The notes: generated by a model not told the origin, from the letters alone. A DNA stretch of 33,590 nt from an uncultured Corynebacterium sp. (GCF_946222305.1 NZ_CAMIHZ010000025.1:1-33590); one strand, 5' to 3'; shown: positions 24,212 through 33,182, numbered from the stretch's first letter. Made by a program: numbers and translations.

Positions 24212-26008
24212 CTACTGTCCCGTGATCACCTTCCGAACCGTTTTCCGCTTACGACCCATAAACTGGCGAGTGAAGTAATCACGGTCGGCTTTGCTGAAGC
24301 TGAACACGGTGGCGCCGCGCCCTCTTCCTGCGCCCATTCCGCCGGCCATTCCACCGCCCACTCCGGTTGCGGTGCTTCTTCCACCGACGCCCACCGCTCC
24401 CCTTGAGCCCGCGCCCATGGGGCTACCGGCCGCTGATTGACCTGAGCCAAAGGTACCGCGCACGACATTGGTTTCTGCTGCGGATTGAGCCGCGAATGGC
24501 AAACGCGGCAAGCGCTGTGTGCCGTTCATGCGGCCCGCACCAGTGTTACCGCCCGCGCTGCCGATAGCGGTGCCTCCAATGGGAGCGACGCCAGCGATGC
24601 GGGGCGAGCCCAAGCCCGAAGTAGTTCCTGTGGACGCTCCCGGAACCGGTTCGACTGCACCGCGTGGCGCGGAAATCGAAGTGACGTTGGTAGCTCCCAT
24701 AGTCCCGTTGCGTCCAGCAATTGCAGGACTGCCCGCGCCCATGCCGGCGGGTGCATAAGGCGCTCCCGATGCGGGGCGAACGGAAACGGAGTTGGGTGTT
24801 GCCGGTGTGGCCACAGGACTGCCCGCGGTCAGGCGGGGCGGGACCACATTGAGAGGCGTTGCCGGGGCGCTCGTGGGCGTCGGTGCAACAGTAGAGGCAC
24901 CCGATACAGGAGTGAGGTGAGGGGCGCTAGGTGGCGTCGCAACAGGAGAAGAGGCGGCGCTTGCCGGAGCAGTAGTAACTAGCGACGGGTTGCCGTGGCC
25001 CGCTTGGGTGGCGGCCTGAGCAGCTTGATCGGCCATGGTTCCCGCAGGGATTGGGGTCGGCGCTTGGGAGTGGCCGTTGATGGCGTTGATGATGGTGGGT
25101 GCGGAGGCGTCGCCGAGGGCACCCGTGTTGAGCGCACCACCGCCGGTACGAACTGTCACCGGCACGCCGAGGTTGGAAACGGGTGGCTTCACTAACTCGA
25201 GAGACGGCTGCAGGTGCGAGGAAACGAAAGACGCAACGGCGGCTTGCTCTGCGGCGAGGCGTTCCGCGGGCTCCGGGATGAGAGCGGTCGATGCCTGGAT
25301 CGCGTGGAGCGCGCCGAGGTTCGCAGCGCGGATCGTTGGGAATTGGCTAACGGATGTGGCCATGGTCATGGTGTTGGCGCTGACCACGTTGCCGAGCTTG
25401 ACTAGGTCTCCGATGGCTTGGCGCGCGGCGTCGAAGGACGTGCCCTGGGCGCTTGCCGCAATCATGTTGGAGGCGTGGTTGAGGTTGGCCATGGCTTCCC
25501 CGAGTTGGCGACCGGCATCGCTCCAGCGTTTGGCGGCGCCGAGTGGGATGGAGTCATCGCCTTGGAAAGCTTGGATTAGCGTGGCGAGTGGTGTGGTGGC
25601 CTCACCGGCCGCTATTGGCATGTTGTACATGAGGTTTTGAATATTGAGTTCCGCGTTCGATGGCAAATTGAGTTGCTGCTCGGAAGTATCGCGGGTGACG
25701 TGAGAATGGGCATTGTCTAACGATGCTTTTGATAAATCTTCTTGTAGCGAAAATCCGGAGATATGGGCTGCGAATAATTCGTGTACCCATAGGATGCGAG
25801 ACCGGATATTTTCAATGGTGTCGACCGCCGAACCAGACTGGCCAGCCCAGATTGTTTGATGCTGCGCGTAGGCGGCGTTGATTGATGGCACGGTCGTGAA
25901 TGCGCTGGGTCCAGTACCGAGAAACATACACATGTTCTGGACTTGGATCACGGCGTCCTGAACCTTATGGTGCACTCCCTTGAGCGCTGAGATATCAAAC
26001 GTTAACAT
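24212..26008 (-). CDS. WXG/PPE-like protein with long Pro/Ala/Gly-rich C-terminal region
   Basis: 598 residues, no signal peptide. The N-terminal ~110 residues are a helix, a WAG turn (W54-A-G56 in TIWAGQSGSA) and a second helix ending in SGFSLQEDL, which looks like an Esx-type hairpin with an FxxxE version of the YxxxD/E secretion signal. A second helical region (about 155-270) has RWSDAGRQLGEAM. Residues ~285-565 are low complexity (Pro/Ala/Thr, then Gly/Ala/Ser), and the C-terminus is basic (MGRKRKTVRKV). The N-terminus-to-tail layout resembles PPE proteins. AAAGGGGG precedes the ATG by 5 bases. It lies 27 bases after the DUF3558-like lipoprotein gene, so they form one transcription unit. 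ESX secretion is an inference; I see no Esx, EspG or Ecc gene beside it. Confidence 0.8.
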   Translation of the reverse strand: MLTFDISALKGVHHKVQDAVIQVQNMCMFLGTGPSAFTTVPSINAAYAQHQTIWAGQSGSAVDTIENIRSRILWVHELFAAHISGFSLQEDLSKASLDNAHSHVTRDTSEQQLNLPSNAELNIQNLMYNMPIAAGEATTPLATLIQAFQGDDSIPLGAAKRWSDAGRQLGEAMANLNHASNMIAASAQGTSFDAARQAIGDLVKLGNVVSANTMTMATSVSQFPTIRAANLGALHAIQASTALIPEPAERLAAEQAAVASFVSSHLQPSLELVKPPVSNLGVPVTVRTGGGALNTGALGDASAPTIINAINGHSQAPTPIPAGTMADQAAQAATQAGHGNPSLVTTAPASAASSPVATPPSAPHLTPVSGASTVAPTPTSAPATPLNVVPPRLTAGSPVATPATPNSVSVRPASGAPYAPAGMGAGSPAIAGRNGTMGATNVTSISAPRGAVEPVPGASTGTTSGLGSPRIAGVAPIGGTAIGSAGGNTGAGRMNGTQRLPRLPFAAQSAAETNVVRGTFGSGQSAAGSPMGAGSRGAVGVGGRSTATGVGGGMAGGMGAGRGRGATVFSFSKADRDYFTRQFMGRKRKTVRKVITGQ

Positions 26009-26035
26009 TGTAACCCCCTTTGGTTTAGCGCTTTT

Positions 26036-26902
26036 CTAGTTCATTAGATTCTCTATAATCTGCACAGCTTTTCTTGAACGATCACAAGCTTGCCGGATAG
26101 CGACCGTGGTCTCCATGTCTGCAACTAAAATTGTGAGCCAACTCCCGCCGCCTATTCTCCTTTGACCAGCACATTGAAAATCGGGAAGATGCGCCTTGTT
26201 CTCCACAATCTCGTAAATTGATTGATCCCATGCGATTCCCCGATTCGTAAGCGGCGTAAAACCGTTTCTCGTAACAGTTCTCATTAAGACGACGGTTTGA
26301 AGGTTGAGATCTAAATCTGAGGTTGAATAAGTCCAATAACATGTTGGATTCGAAGCATTCCCGATCCCGCGTTTCCTGAACTCAAACCCCACATCTTTCA
26401 TACGTTGTTGCATTTTCTTGGAGCACAGGTCCGGCAGCCCCCAAAATGCTTTGTCTGCCGTACCTGGGCCCAGCTTCGGAATTTCACCCCCTTTGCCGAT
26501 GTATTTCTGCGACTTCCACACATATTTGTCCCAAGGGTCTTCTGGTTCTGAGTCGAACCACAGTCCCTCATGCCCTGCTGGCCGAGCCCCCTCGCCAGCG
26601 GGCGTCCCCTTATTGTTCGCTCCCGATTCCCCAAACGATTTCTCCTTTGAGGAATCAGCTCCTTCCCCGGCCCCAGCCCCGGAACCGGAGCTAGAACCGC
26701 GAGGGCCATCGTCCCCCTTCGGATCATGCGGCTGTCCCCCGTTAGCCATGCCCGCACCGTCGGACTTCTCGGCGCGATCCCCCACGGTCGCGCGATCAGA
26801 ACTGGATTGGGCATCGACAAGAGACACACTGCATCCACTTAGCGCAACCATCGAAATTGAGGTGGCAAAAGCCGCTACAGTGCCCCCAAATACTTTCCGC
26901 AT
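26036..26902 (-). CDS. DUF3558-like lipoprotein
   Basis: 288 residues. The signal peptide ends at a lipobox LSGC (Cys24). A disordered Ser/Gly/Asp/Glu-rich linker (about 30-112) leads to a globular domain (about 113-288). That domain has four cysteines (about 160, 188, 244, 273), two potential disulfides, and the patterns LCSKKM, CYWTY, CAGQ and QACDRS typical of actinobacterial DUF3558 lipoproteins. GAGGA lies 7 bases before the ATG. It is the first gene of a pair with the WXG/PPE-like protein, which suggests that both act together at the cell surface. Function of the family is unknown. The domain-coding part is visibly more AT-rich than recN or steA, a hint of transfer. Confidence 0.82.
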   Translation of the reverse strand: MRKVFGGTVAAFATSISMVALSGCSVSLVDAQSSSDRATVGDRAEKSDGAGMANGGQPHDPKGDDGPRGSSSGSGAGAGEGADSSKEKSFGESGANNKGTPAGEGARPAGHEGLWFDSEPEDPWDKYVWKSQKYIGKGGEIPKLGPGTADKAFWGLPDLCSKKMQQRMKDVGFEFRKRGIGNASNPTCYWTYSTSDLDLNLQTVVLMRTVTRNGFTPLTNRGIAWDQSIYEIVENKAHLPDFQCAGQRRIGGGSWLTILVADMETTVAIRQACDRSRKAVQIIENLMN

Positions 26903-27279
26903 GAAGCATCCTCTAACTTGGTGGTTATTGTTCCCAGCCCAAGTCCCCCAACCGCCGGCTAAGCAAAGTATTTGTAGCTGGCCCGCGGCAGAAGAACTGC
27001 GCTAGCAGGCACCCATCCCCGATACCTCAATCCGACTCACCAAGGCGAGAGTTTCGAGACACCCGAGCACCTGGCAAAGCTTGCTCCTGCCCCAACGGCT
27101 GTCGCCTGCTTTACATTGCCAAACTATACACAGCTCGCTTTAAGCTTTCATGACTTACGACCAGCAAATTTGCATCCCCAACCACCTTCAGACCACGCAA
27201 AGTCAGCCTCAAGTTAGTTTAGGTGCGAAAACACATGAGTGTAAGAAAAAAATTTCCCCGAAAAAATTTTTCCGAAAGC
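26903..27279. other. AT-rich non-coding region between recN and the lipoprotein gene
   Basis: This 377-base gap holds no credible gene. Near the lipoprotein start, minus-strand TACAAA (about 26970-26975) may be a -10 element. Beside the recN stop, runs of A and T (27245-27275) read on the minus strand as AAAAATTTTTT and AAATTTTTTT. These may end recN transcription, but the stem is imperfect. The rest shows nothing I recognise. It may be the left boundary of an insertion. Confidence 0.4.
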
Positions 27280-28950
27280 TTAAAGCTCCGCCTTAGCTTC
27301 ACGCGCCATTGACAGCAATTCTTCAGCGTGCGCGCGGCCGGTTTCACTCTCCAAGCCCGCCAACATGCGCGACAATTGTTCGGTCCGCTCGTCCTCAGAA
27401 AGAGTCCGAACCGAGGACGATACCGAATCTTCGCTGGCAGCCTTCGAGACATACACGTGGGCGTCGGCGAAAGCAGCTACCTGCGGCAAGTGGGTAACAA
27501 CAATGACCTGATTGTCAACGGCCAGCCTGGCCAACCGCCGTCCAATCTCCACTGCGGCCTTTCCGCCCACACCGGCATCAACCTCGTCGAAGACCATCGT
27601 ACGCCCCTTGCCCGCCAGAATGACTTCCAGCGCCAGCATCACACGGGAAAGCTCACCGCCGGAAGCCGAAGCCGCCAGCGCCGTATCGTGCCCGCCCTGC
27701 ACCAGCCGGAACTCGACCTCGTCCAGACCGTGCACGTTCGGTTCCCCCTTCGTGATATCCACGCGCACTTGGGCCGACATGTGTAGCCCACGAATCTCCT
27801 TCGTCACAGCCTCACCGAACTGCTTCGCGGCCTTCACACGAGTCTTAGACAGCTTCTCGCCCACCTTCATCATGGCGGCCCGGGCTGCCTCGACCTTCTC
27901 CGTCAACTCCTCGATCGCCGCGCCCGAAACATCAATGGTTTCCAACTTCGCGCGTGCCTCGTCGCGCCACGCAATCGCACCATCGACATCCACGGCAAAC
28001 TTCCGCAGCTCCCGCAACTGCTGCTGACGTTCCAACAGCTGCTCTAAAGAATCCGGGTCCGGCACGTCTAGCATCGCCTGCCCCAGCTCCATAGCCACAT
28101 CGCTCAGCTGCGCCACCACGTCCTGCAACCGATCCGCCAAATCCGCCAGCTGCTTATCCTTACCCGCGGAACCGCTGGTCAACGCGCTAGTCGCCTGCCC
28201 CAATAGATCGCTGGCGCCCGGAGCTTCAACGTCCGTTTCATCCCCATCAATCGCCGCCAACGCCTGCTGCAACGCCGCCCGCACATCATCAGCATCCTGC
28301 AGACGCTGAATGGTCGCCTTTAGCTCCTCGTCCTCCCCCGGCTGCGGATCAATCTCATCGATCGTCTCCACGGCCCGCTGCAGAGTCTCCGCCTCGAGGG
28401 CGAGCTCCCGCTTGGCTTCTAATCGCCGCCTCAGGTCAGCTGCCTTTTGTTTCCAGTCCTTGCGTTTTTCTTTATAAGACGCCACCAGCTCCCCGACCCC
28501 GGCGAACTCGTCCAACGCGTGGAGCTGGCGAACGTTATCCAACAGCCTCAGCTGGTCGTTTTGCCCATGAATGGTGATGACATGCCCGGCGAACTCTCCT
28601 AGGACCCCCGCGGCCACAGTCTTCCCCGCCAAGTGTGCGCGGGATCGCCCAGCCGCCGTGACTGTGCGGGATGCGATGACTTCGCCCTCATCGGCGTAGC
28701 CACCGATCTCCTCGACCATCGATGCGACAGCAGCGGAATCCGTGGCGAAGATACCCTCCACACTGGCCTTATCCGCACCCGCACGCACCCGGGAAGCATC
28801 CGCGCGATGCCCGGAAAGCAATCGCAGGCTGGTGACAACCATCGTTTTACCGGCGCCGGTCTCACCTGTGACGACGGTCAGCCCATCGGAAAATTCGGCT
28901 TCGGCCTCGGCAATCACACCGAGGTTGCGAATGTGAATCTCTGACAGCAT
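27280..28950 (-). CDS. recN: DNA repair protein RecN
   Basis: 556 residues, SMC-like ABC ATPase that acts early at double-strand breaks. Walker A GETGAGKT (29-36) lies in the first ATP-binding half. Long coiled-coil arms with the RecN-typical GQNDQLRLL region follow, then the C-terminal signature SGGELSRVMLAL and Walker B MVFDEVDAGVGG. The length is typical. The ATG follows the nadK stop without a gap (TAA-ATG), so translation is coupled in the tlyA-nadK-recN operon. I see no clear LexA-type SOS box, and the immediate upstream is coding. Confidence 0.96.
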   Translation of the reverse strand: MLSEIHIRNLGVIAEAEAEFSDGLTVVTGETGAGKTMVVTSLRLLSGHRADASRVRAGADKASVEGIFATDSAAVASMVEEIGGYADEGEVIASRTVTAAGRSRAHLAGKTVAAGVLGEFAGHVITIHGQNDQLRLLDNVRQLHALDEFAGVGELVASYKEKRKDWKQKAADLRRRLEAKRELALEAETLQRAVETIDEIDPQPGEDEELKATIQRLQDADDVRAALQQALAAIDGDETDVEAPGASDLLGQATSALTSGSAGKDKQLADLADRLQDVVAQLSDVAMELGQAMLDVPDPDSLEQLLERQQQLRELRKFAVDVDGAIAWRDEARAKLETIDVSGAAIEELTEKVEAARAAMMKVGEKLSKTRVKAAKQFGEAVTKEIRGLHMSAQVRVDITKGEPNVHGLDEVEFRLVQGGHDTALAASASGGELSRVMLALEVILAGKGRTMVFDEVDAGVGGKAAVEIGRRLARLAVDNQVIVVTHLPQVAAFADAHVYVSKAASEDSVSSSVRTLSEDERTEQLSRMLAGLESETGRAHAEELLSMAREAKAEL

Positions 28951-29868
28951 TTAGTGGCGCGGACCCCTCCAGCCCGTGACGGGCAGTCGGAACTTATGGA
29001 CCAAGCGATCGGTAAACGGTGCAGAATCCAACCGTACCCAACGCACAGGCTGTGGCCCGCGGCGAATCTCTACGCGCGCGCCCGGTGGCATGTGAATTTG
29101 ACGGAACCCGTCCATGACTACGGTCGCTGGCGACGTCGACGGGTTGGTCTCCACGGCAACCATCGAGTTCGGGGAGACAACCAAAGGCCGACTGAACAGG
29201 GTGTGAGCATTGGAGGTGACCACGAGGATTGCATCCAGCTCCGGCCACAGCACCGGTCCGCCCGCACTGAATGCGTAAGCGGTGGAACCTGTCGGCGTTG
29301 AAACAAGAACTCCGTCGCAACCAAAAGAGGAAACGGGCCGCTCGTCGACCTCTAAGATGGTGTCCAAAACACCCTGGCGGTTGAGGTTCTCCACCGAGCA
29401 TTCATTGAGGGCCCAACCGGTGCCAAGGACGCGACCGTCCATATCGCGAGCGGTGATCGTCAAAGTCATGCGATCTTCTACGCGGTAATCCTTGGCGATA
29501 ACGCGATCAATGGCCTCTTGGAGAGATTCCTGCTCCCATTCCGCCAGAAATCCGATGTGCCCCATGTTGATACCCAGCACCGGAACATCTGCGGCGTGTG
29601 CAATATCGGCGGCGCGCAGAAACGTGCCATCGCCTCCCAGAACCAACACCATTTCCACGCCCGTAGCAGCTTCGGTCGTGTGGCCGTAGCGCTTAAACCG
29701 GCCCAGAATTTCGTGGCGGGCGACAGGTGCCGGATCCGCGGTAGCCATCACGCGGACATCGATGCCGCCCTTCTGCAGACGCGATGCGGCTTCGGCCGCG
29801 AGACCTAGGTTTTCGTGGACACCAGTGTGAGCGACGAGGAGAACCTCACGCTGTGCCTTCTCGGTCAT
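28951..29868 (-). CDS. nadK: NAD kinase
   Basis: 305 residues. It phosphorylates NAD to NADP using ATP or polyphosphate. The signature LGGDGTFLRAA (GGDGT at 78-82) and the substrate-binding STPTGSTAYAFSAGGP and NECSVEN motifs are present. The ATG overlaps the tlyA stop by 4 bases (ATGA) and the stop abuts recN, giving a tightly coupled trio. The C-terminus (GWRGPRH) is short and basic. Confidence 0.96.
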   Translation of the reverse strand: MTEKAQREVLLVAHTGVHENLGLAAEAASRLQKGGIDVRVMATADPAPVARHEILGRFKRYGHTTEAATGVEMVLVLGGDGTFLRAADIAHAADVPVLGINMGHIGFLAEWEQESLQEAIDRVIAKDYRVEDRMTLTITARDMDGRVLGTGWALNECSVENLNRQGVLDTILEVDERPVSSFGCDGVLVSTPTGSTAYAFSAGGPVLWPELDAILVVTSNAHTLFSRPLVVSPNSMVAVETNPSTSPATVVMDGFRQIHMPPGARVEIRRGPQPVRWVRLDSAPFTDRLVHKFRLPVTGWRGPRH

Positions 29869-30710
29869 TGCGGACCCTCCTTCACTGCTTGGCGCACCAT
29901 GTCCACGAGCTGCTCATCGGCGGGTGTGTCGGCCCCACCATCATTGACCAGCCAGAGGAAGTATTCCACGTTACCGCTTGGCCCAGGAAGAGGAGACGCC
30001 ACCACGCCCTTCGTAGATAAACCATACTTCATTGCTTCCCGCGCCACAGACAGCGTGACTTCCTCGCGCAGCTCGGGGCTACGTACAACACCCCCGTGGC
30101 CCAGGCGGTCCTTGCCCACTTCGAATTGTGGCTTGACCATGGGTAGCAGGTCGGCACCTTCGCGCATGCACGCTGCGATCGCGGGCAGCACCAGCGTGAT
30201 CGAGATGAACGACAGGTCGCCCACCATCACATCCGCTTGGCCACCGAGGATTTCCGGAGTAAGCGTGCGCACGTTAGTCCGGTCGTGTACATCGACCCGG
30301 GGGTCATCCTGCAAGCGCCACACGAGCTGTCCATAACCCACATCCACCGCGGCTACCTTCTGCGCACCACGGTCTAGGCAAACATCCGTGAAACCGCCGG
30401 TCGAAGCCCCAGCATCGAGGACGAACTTCCCCTCCAGGCTCAATCCGTGCGGTTCGAAAGCTTCGAGGGCCCCCAGCAACTTGTGCGCGCCCCGGCTCGC
30501 CCAACGATCATCGTCGGACTCCGCCACTTTGATCGAGACCTCGCCTGTCACCCCGGTAGCGGGCTTGGAGGCTCGCATCCCGTTCACGGTCACGCGTCCA
30601 GCTTTGATCATCTCTTGGGCGTGCTCGCGACTACGAGCGATCTTGCGTTTAACCAGTTCCGCATCCAGCCGTTGTAGCTTTTGGCCCTTCCCGGACCCTT
30701 TCTTTGCCAT
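29865..30710 (-). CDS. tlyA: TlyA family rRNA 2'-O-methyltransferase (16S/23S)
   Basis: About 281 residues. The N-terminal S4-like domain (RLDAELVKRKIARSREHA ... GRVTVNG, about 10-70) binds RNA. The FtsJ-type methyltransferase domain has the SAM motif LDAGASTGGFTDV and the active-site region VGDLSFISI. In mycobacteria TlyA methylates C1409 of 16S and C1920 of 23S rRNA and is needed for capreomycin sensitivity. I use ATG 30710, with GGGA 6 bases upstream; a TTG at 30716 is the alternative. It overlaps nadK by 4 bases. Confidence 0.94.
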   Translation of the reverse strand: MAKKGSGKGQKLQRLDAELVKRKIARSREHAQEMIKAGRVTVNGMRASKPATGVTGEVSIKVAESDDDRWASRGAHKLLGALEAFEPHGLSLEGKFVLDAGASTGGFTDVCLDRGAQKVAAVDVGYGQLVWRLQDDPRVDVHDRTNVRTLTPEILGGQADVMVGDLSFISITLVLPAIAACMREGADLLPMVKPQFEVGKDRLGHGGVVRSPELREEVTLSVAREAMKYGLSTKGVVASPLPGPSGNVEYFLWLVNDGGADTPADEQLVDMVRQAVKEGPQ

Positions 30711-30742
30711 GTTCAATCCCAGCTTTTAGTTCGAGCCCAGCC

Positions 30743-30964
30743 CTAATTGGAGCCCAGTGCTTGATTCACTACCCGATGTGCTTCTTCCAACACCGCCGCT
30801 TCATCGCTACCTTTTACATCTTTGGCCAGTAGTTGATCGATAGCTCGGGCTAGCTCGGCTGCCTTTTCTTCGGGGGACTTGTTTTCTTCTTCTCGACGCC
30901 GCCACGCTTGCTCCGCGATCGCCGCCGGAGATGGGGCCGAGTGCTGATCGGATGTGTAGCCCAT
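30743..30964 (-). CDS. Small conserved-context helical protein
   Basis: 73 residues, charged and Ala/Glu/Lys-rich, almost all predicted helix (EKAAELARAIDQLLAKDV; EEAHRVVNQALG). No signal peptide or membrane segment. I recognise no domain, but the position between the HAD phosphatase and tlyA is occupied by a small gene of similar type in mycobacteria (Rv1693-like, recalled). ATG with GAAAGGA about 5 bases before it. Probably co-transcribed with its neighbours (42 bases after the HAD gene, 32 before tlyA). Function unknown. Confidence 0.82.
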   Translation of the reverse strand: MGYTSDQHSAPSPAAIAEQAWRRREEENKSPEEKAAELARAIDQLLAKDVKGSDEAAVLEEAHRVVNQALGSN

Positions 30965-31006
30965 GCAGTGTCCTTTCTGATCGCGAAGAGCGTTATATGG
31001 CAGGTT

Positions 31007-32017
31007 CTATCGCCACGCGGCTATCGCCGCACGGGCTGCATCGTCCTGCCCGTTCACTGCGATGCTTTCGATCGCGTGACCCGCATCGGTAAGCTTCCAC
31101 ACTAACGGAGCTGCAACGGCCAGAGCTTCTGCTGCCATGACCTGCTCGGGGCCATGAGCGCCGGCAGTGACAACAACTGTGGGGGTTTCCTCATCCAGTG
31201 CCGCGGACCATCCCTCGAGGTAATCGCGCATGTTCGCCGCGATATAGGTGGGACGTTCTGCGGGCTGAGCTGCGAGGATATCGCGATGAGTGGAAACCCC
31301 GGTTACCGTGCACAACGTGGGCAATCCCGCGTTGTTGCCTCCCGCGATGTCGGTATTGAGCCTGTCTCCGATCACCAGAATGTCCATCCCTTCCAGCTGG
31401 GGGCGGCAGGCCTCAAACATCGTTGGTTTGGGCTTGCCGGGGGCGTCGGGAACAACCCCGGTGGCGTTAGAAACGGCCGCAACCATAGAGCCATTGCCGA
31501 TCATGAAGCCACGTTCAGTGGGGAGGGTCGAATCCAAGTTGGATGCGATGTAACGGGCACCACGCTGGATGGCGAGGGCGCCCTCAGACAAGCAGGCCCA
31601 GTTATTGTCTGGACTGTGCCCGTGGAGGACAACCTCCGGGTTGTCGTCAGCGGAGTCGACCACGTCGAGGCCTGCTTCTCGAGCCAGTTGCTTAAAGGAC
31701 TCTGCACCGATGACAAACACCTTGCGTAGCGCTTCGGCTTCACGTTGGCCGGAGGTGTCTCGGGCGTCAAATTCGGCGCGGGCCATCAGGCACGCTGCCA
31801 TCGCCGAGGTCATGACCTGCTCAGGTCGCGTTGGAAAGCCCAATTCGGTGAGGTGCTCAGCAACCTGTTGCGGAGCTCGGGAGGCATTATTGGTGATATA
31901 TACGACCTCGTGCTCCGCTAGGCCCTCTTTGGCTCCGTCAACGGGGCGGTTACCCTCGAAAACAGTGCCATCGAGGTCCACCATCAGGCCTTGGTACTTT
32001 CGCAGAATGGGGTGCAT
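31007..32017 (-). CDS. HAD-IIA family sugar-phosphatase-like hydrolase
   Basis: 336 residues, NagD/PGP-like. The HAD nucleophile motif is DLDGTVFEG (Asp14, Asp16), motif II is YITNNASR, and the C-terminal acidic motif is VIGDRLNTDIAGG. The type IIA cap lies between about 80 and 210. It hydrolyses a small phosphate ester; in mycobacteria the neighbour-equivalent (Rv1692) was reported to act on glycerol phosphate (recalled), so membrane lipid recycling is possible. A C-terminal extension after DYLEGW (about 268-336) is specific to actinobacterial members. It begins 19 bases after the TPR gene and heads toward tlyA. Confidence 0.9.
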   Translation of the reverse strand: MHPILRKYQGLMVDLDGTVFEGNRPVDGAKEGLAEHEVVYITNNASRAPQQVAEHLTELGFPTRPEQVMTSAMAACLMARAEFDARDTSGQREAEALRKVFVIGAESFKQLAREAGLDVVDSADDNPEVVLHGHSPDNNWACLSEGALAIQRGARYIASNLDSTLPTERGFMIGNGSMVAAVSNATGVVPDAPGKPKPTMFEACRPQLEGMDILVIGDRLNTDIAGGNNAGLPTLCTVTGVSTHRDILAAQPAERPTYIAANMRDYLEGWSAALDEETPTVVVTAGAHGPEQVMAAEALAVAAPLVWKLTDAGHAIESIAVNGQDDAARAAIAAWR

Positions 32018-32036
32018 GGGTTGCCCTCGCTGGTAC

Positions 32037-33182
32037 TTAGTTAGCAGCCTGACCGTCAGCGCGACGGTCGACTTCCTCGAGGCGCTCTTCGATATCGAGG
32101 AATTTCTCCTCGTCGAGCTGTCCCGCCTTGGTGAACCATTCCTTGGATTCTTGCAGACGACCGACCTCCATGAGTGCGTCCGCGTAGGCGTAGAACAGAC
32201 GCATTTGAGTGATCTGCGGAGCCTGGGTGTTGTTGATCTGTTCCTCGAGTGAGAGGACAGCTTCTTCGTGTTGCGCCATATCAGAGTGCGCGCCGGCTAC
32301 AACGATGGCGAGCTCAACCTGAGACTCGGCATCAAGCTCTGCAGAATCGAATTCGCTGGCGACTTCAAGCGCCTTGTCTGGGCGTCCGAGGCCGCGTTCG
32401 GCGTCGGCCAATACAGCCAGCAGGCCTGGGCCACCCGACATACGACGGGCTGCCCGAAGTTCGGCGATAGCTTCCTTCCACTCGCCTGCGTGATAGGCAG
32501 CGATACCGCAGGTTTCACGAGCGACGGCTACGCGCCCAGCGCGGTCCTTCGCTGCGCGGGCGTGCGCGAGGGCCTCGTTGGGCTTCTCATCGAGAAGCAA
32601 TGCAGTCATGATGAGGTGTTTCGCGACCATGTCTGCATTGTCCTTGGACAGGCTGCGGAGTTCTTGGCGGACCGAGGGATCCAGATCCTTGGGATCGATG
32701 TCATTGGGAACCGACGGTTCATTAATGCGCTTGGTGATTCGCTCTTCGCGGTAGCCGCTGCGTTGGGGTCCGGCGTGGTGGTGACGGTTGCGCTGTTGCT
32801 GCCCGCCACGGTTCGACTTGAATCCGTCGCGACGGGCGCCGCGTGGGTTGTGACTATCTCGATTATCCTGTCCGTCGCGATAGTTGTGGCTGTCCCGATT
32901 GTCGCGGTGATCGCGGTGGTCCCGATTGTCGCGACGCCGGTCGCGATCATCTCGGAAGCTACCTCCACGTCCACCTTCACTCCGACGGCCCTCGCGGAAT
33001 CCGTCACGTCCCCCCTCACGGAATCCATCGCGATCGCGGAAGCCCCGTCCCCGGTTGTCGTTGCGACGGCCATCGCGACCACGGGAGCCGAAACCACGGT
33101 TGGAGCCACCACGATTGGAGTTGCCACGGGGACCACGTCCGCCGCCGCCTTGGCGACGCGAACCGTCGGAATGTTCAGACAT
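32037..33182 (-). CDS. TPR-repeat protein with N-terminal RGG/RD-rich region
   Basis: 381 residues. Residues ~1-150 are low complexity: RGG-like blocks (RGGSNRGFGSRGRD) and RDNRDHRDHRDN repeats, strongly basic and polar. Residues ~165-375 are helical with TPR-like pairs (NEALAHARAAKD; AAYHAGEWKEAIAELRAA; ADALMEVGRLQESKEWF). RGG/RD tracts commonly bind RNA or drive condensation, so a role in RNA handling next to tlyA and the ribosomal genes is conceivable (inference). The mycobacterial equivalent, Rv1691, is an uncharacterised TPR-like protein. The ATG is preceded by AAAGG about 12 bases away. First gene of the HAD-tlyA-nadK-recN run. Confidence 0.85.
   Translation of the reverse strand: MSEHSDGSRRQGGGGRGPRGNSNRGGSNRGFGSRGRDGRRNDNRGRGFRDRDGFREGGRDGFREGRRSEGGRGGSFRDDRDRRRDNRDHRDHRDNRDSHNYRDGQDNRDSHNPRGARRDGFKSNRGGQQQRNRHHHAGPQRSGYREERITKRINEPSVPNDIDPKDLDPSVRQELRSLSKDNADMVAKHLIMTALLLDEKPNEALAHARAAKDRAGRVAVARETCGIAAYHAGEWKEAIAELRAARRMSGGPGLLAVLADAERGLGRPDKALEVASEFDSAELDAESQVELAIVVAGAHSDMAQHEEAVLSLEEQINNTQAPQITQMRLFYAYADALMEVGRLQESKEWFTKAGQLDEEKFLDIEERLEEVDRRADGQAAN

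Noticed and set aside
32866..32950. Short DNA repeats that could suggest a CRISPR or satellite array
   Set aside because: Units are ~9-15 bases, imperfect and in frame, encoding RDNRD/HRD; no spacers or constant 25-40 base repeats.
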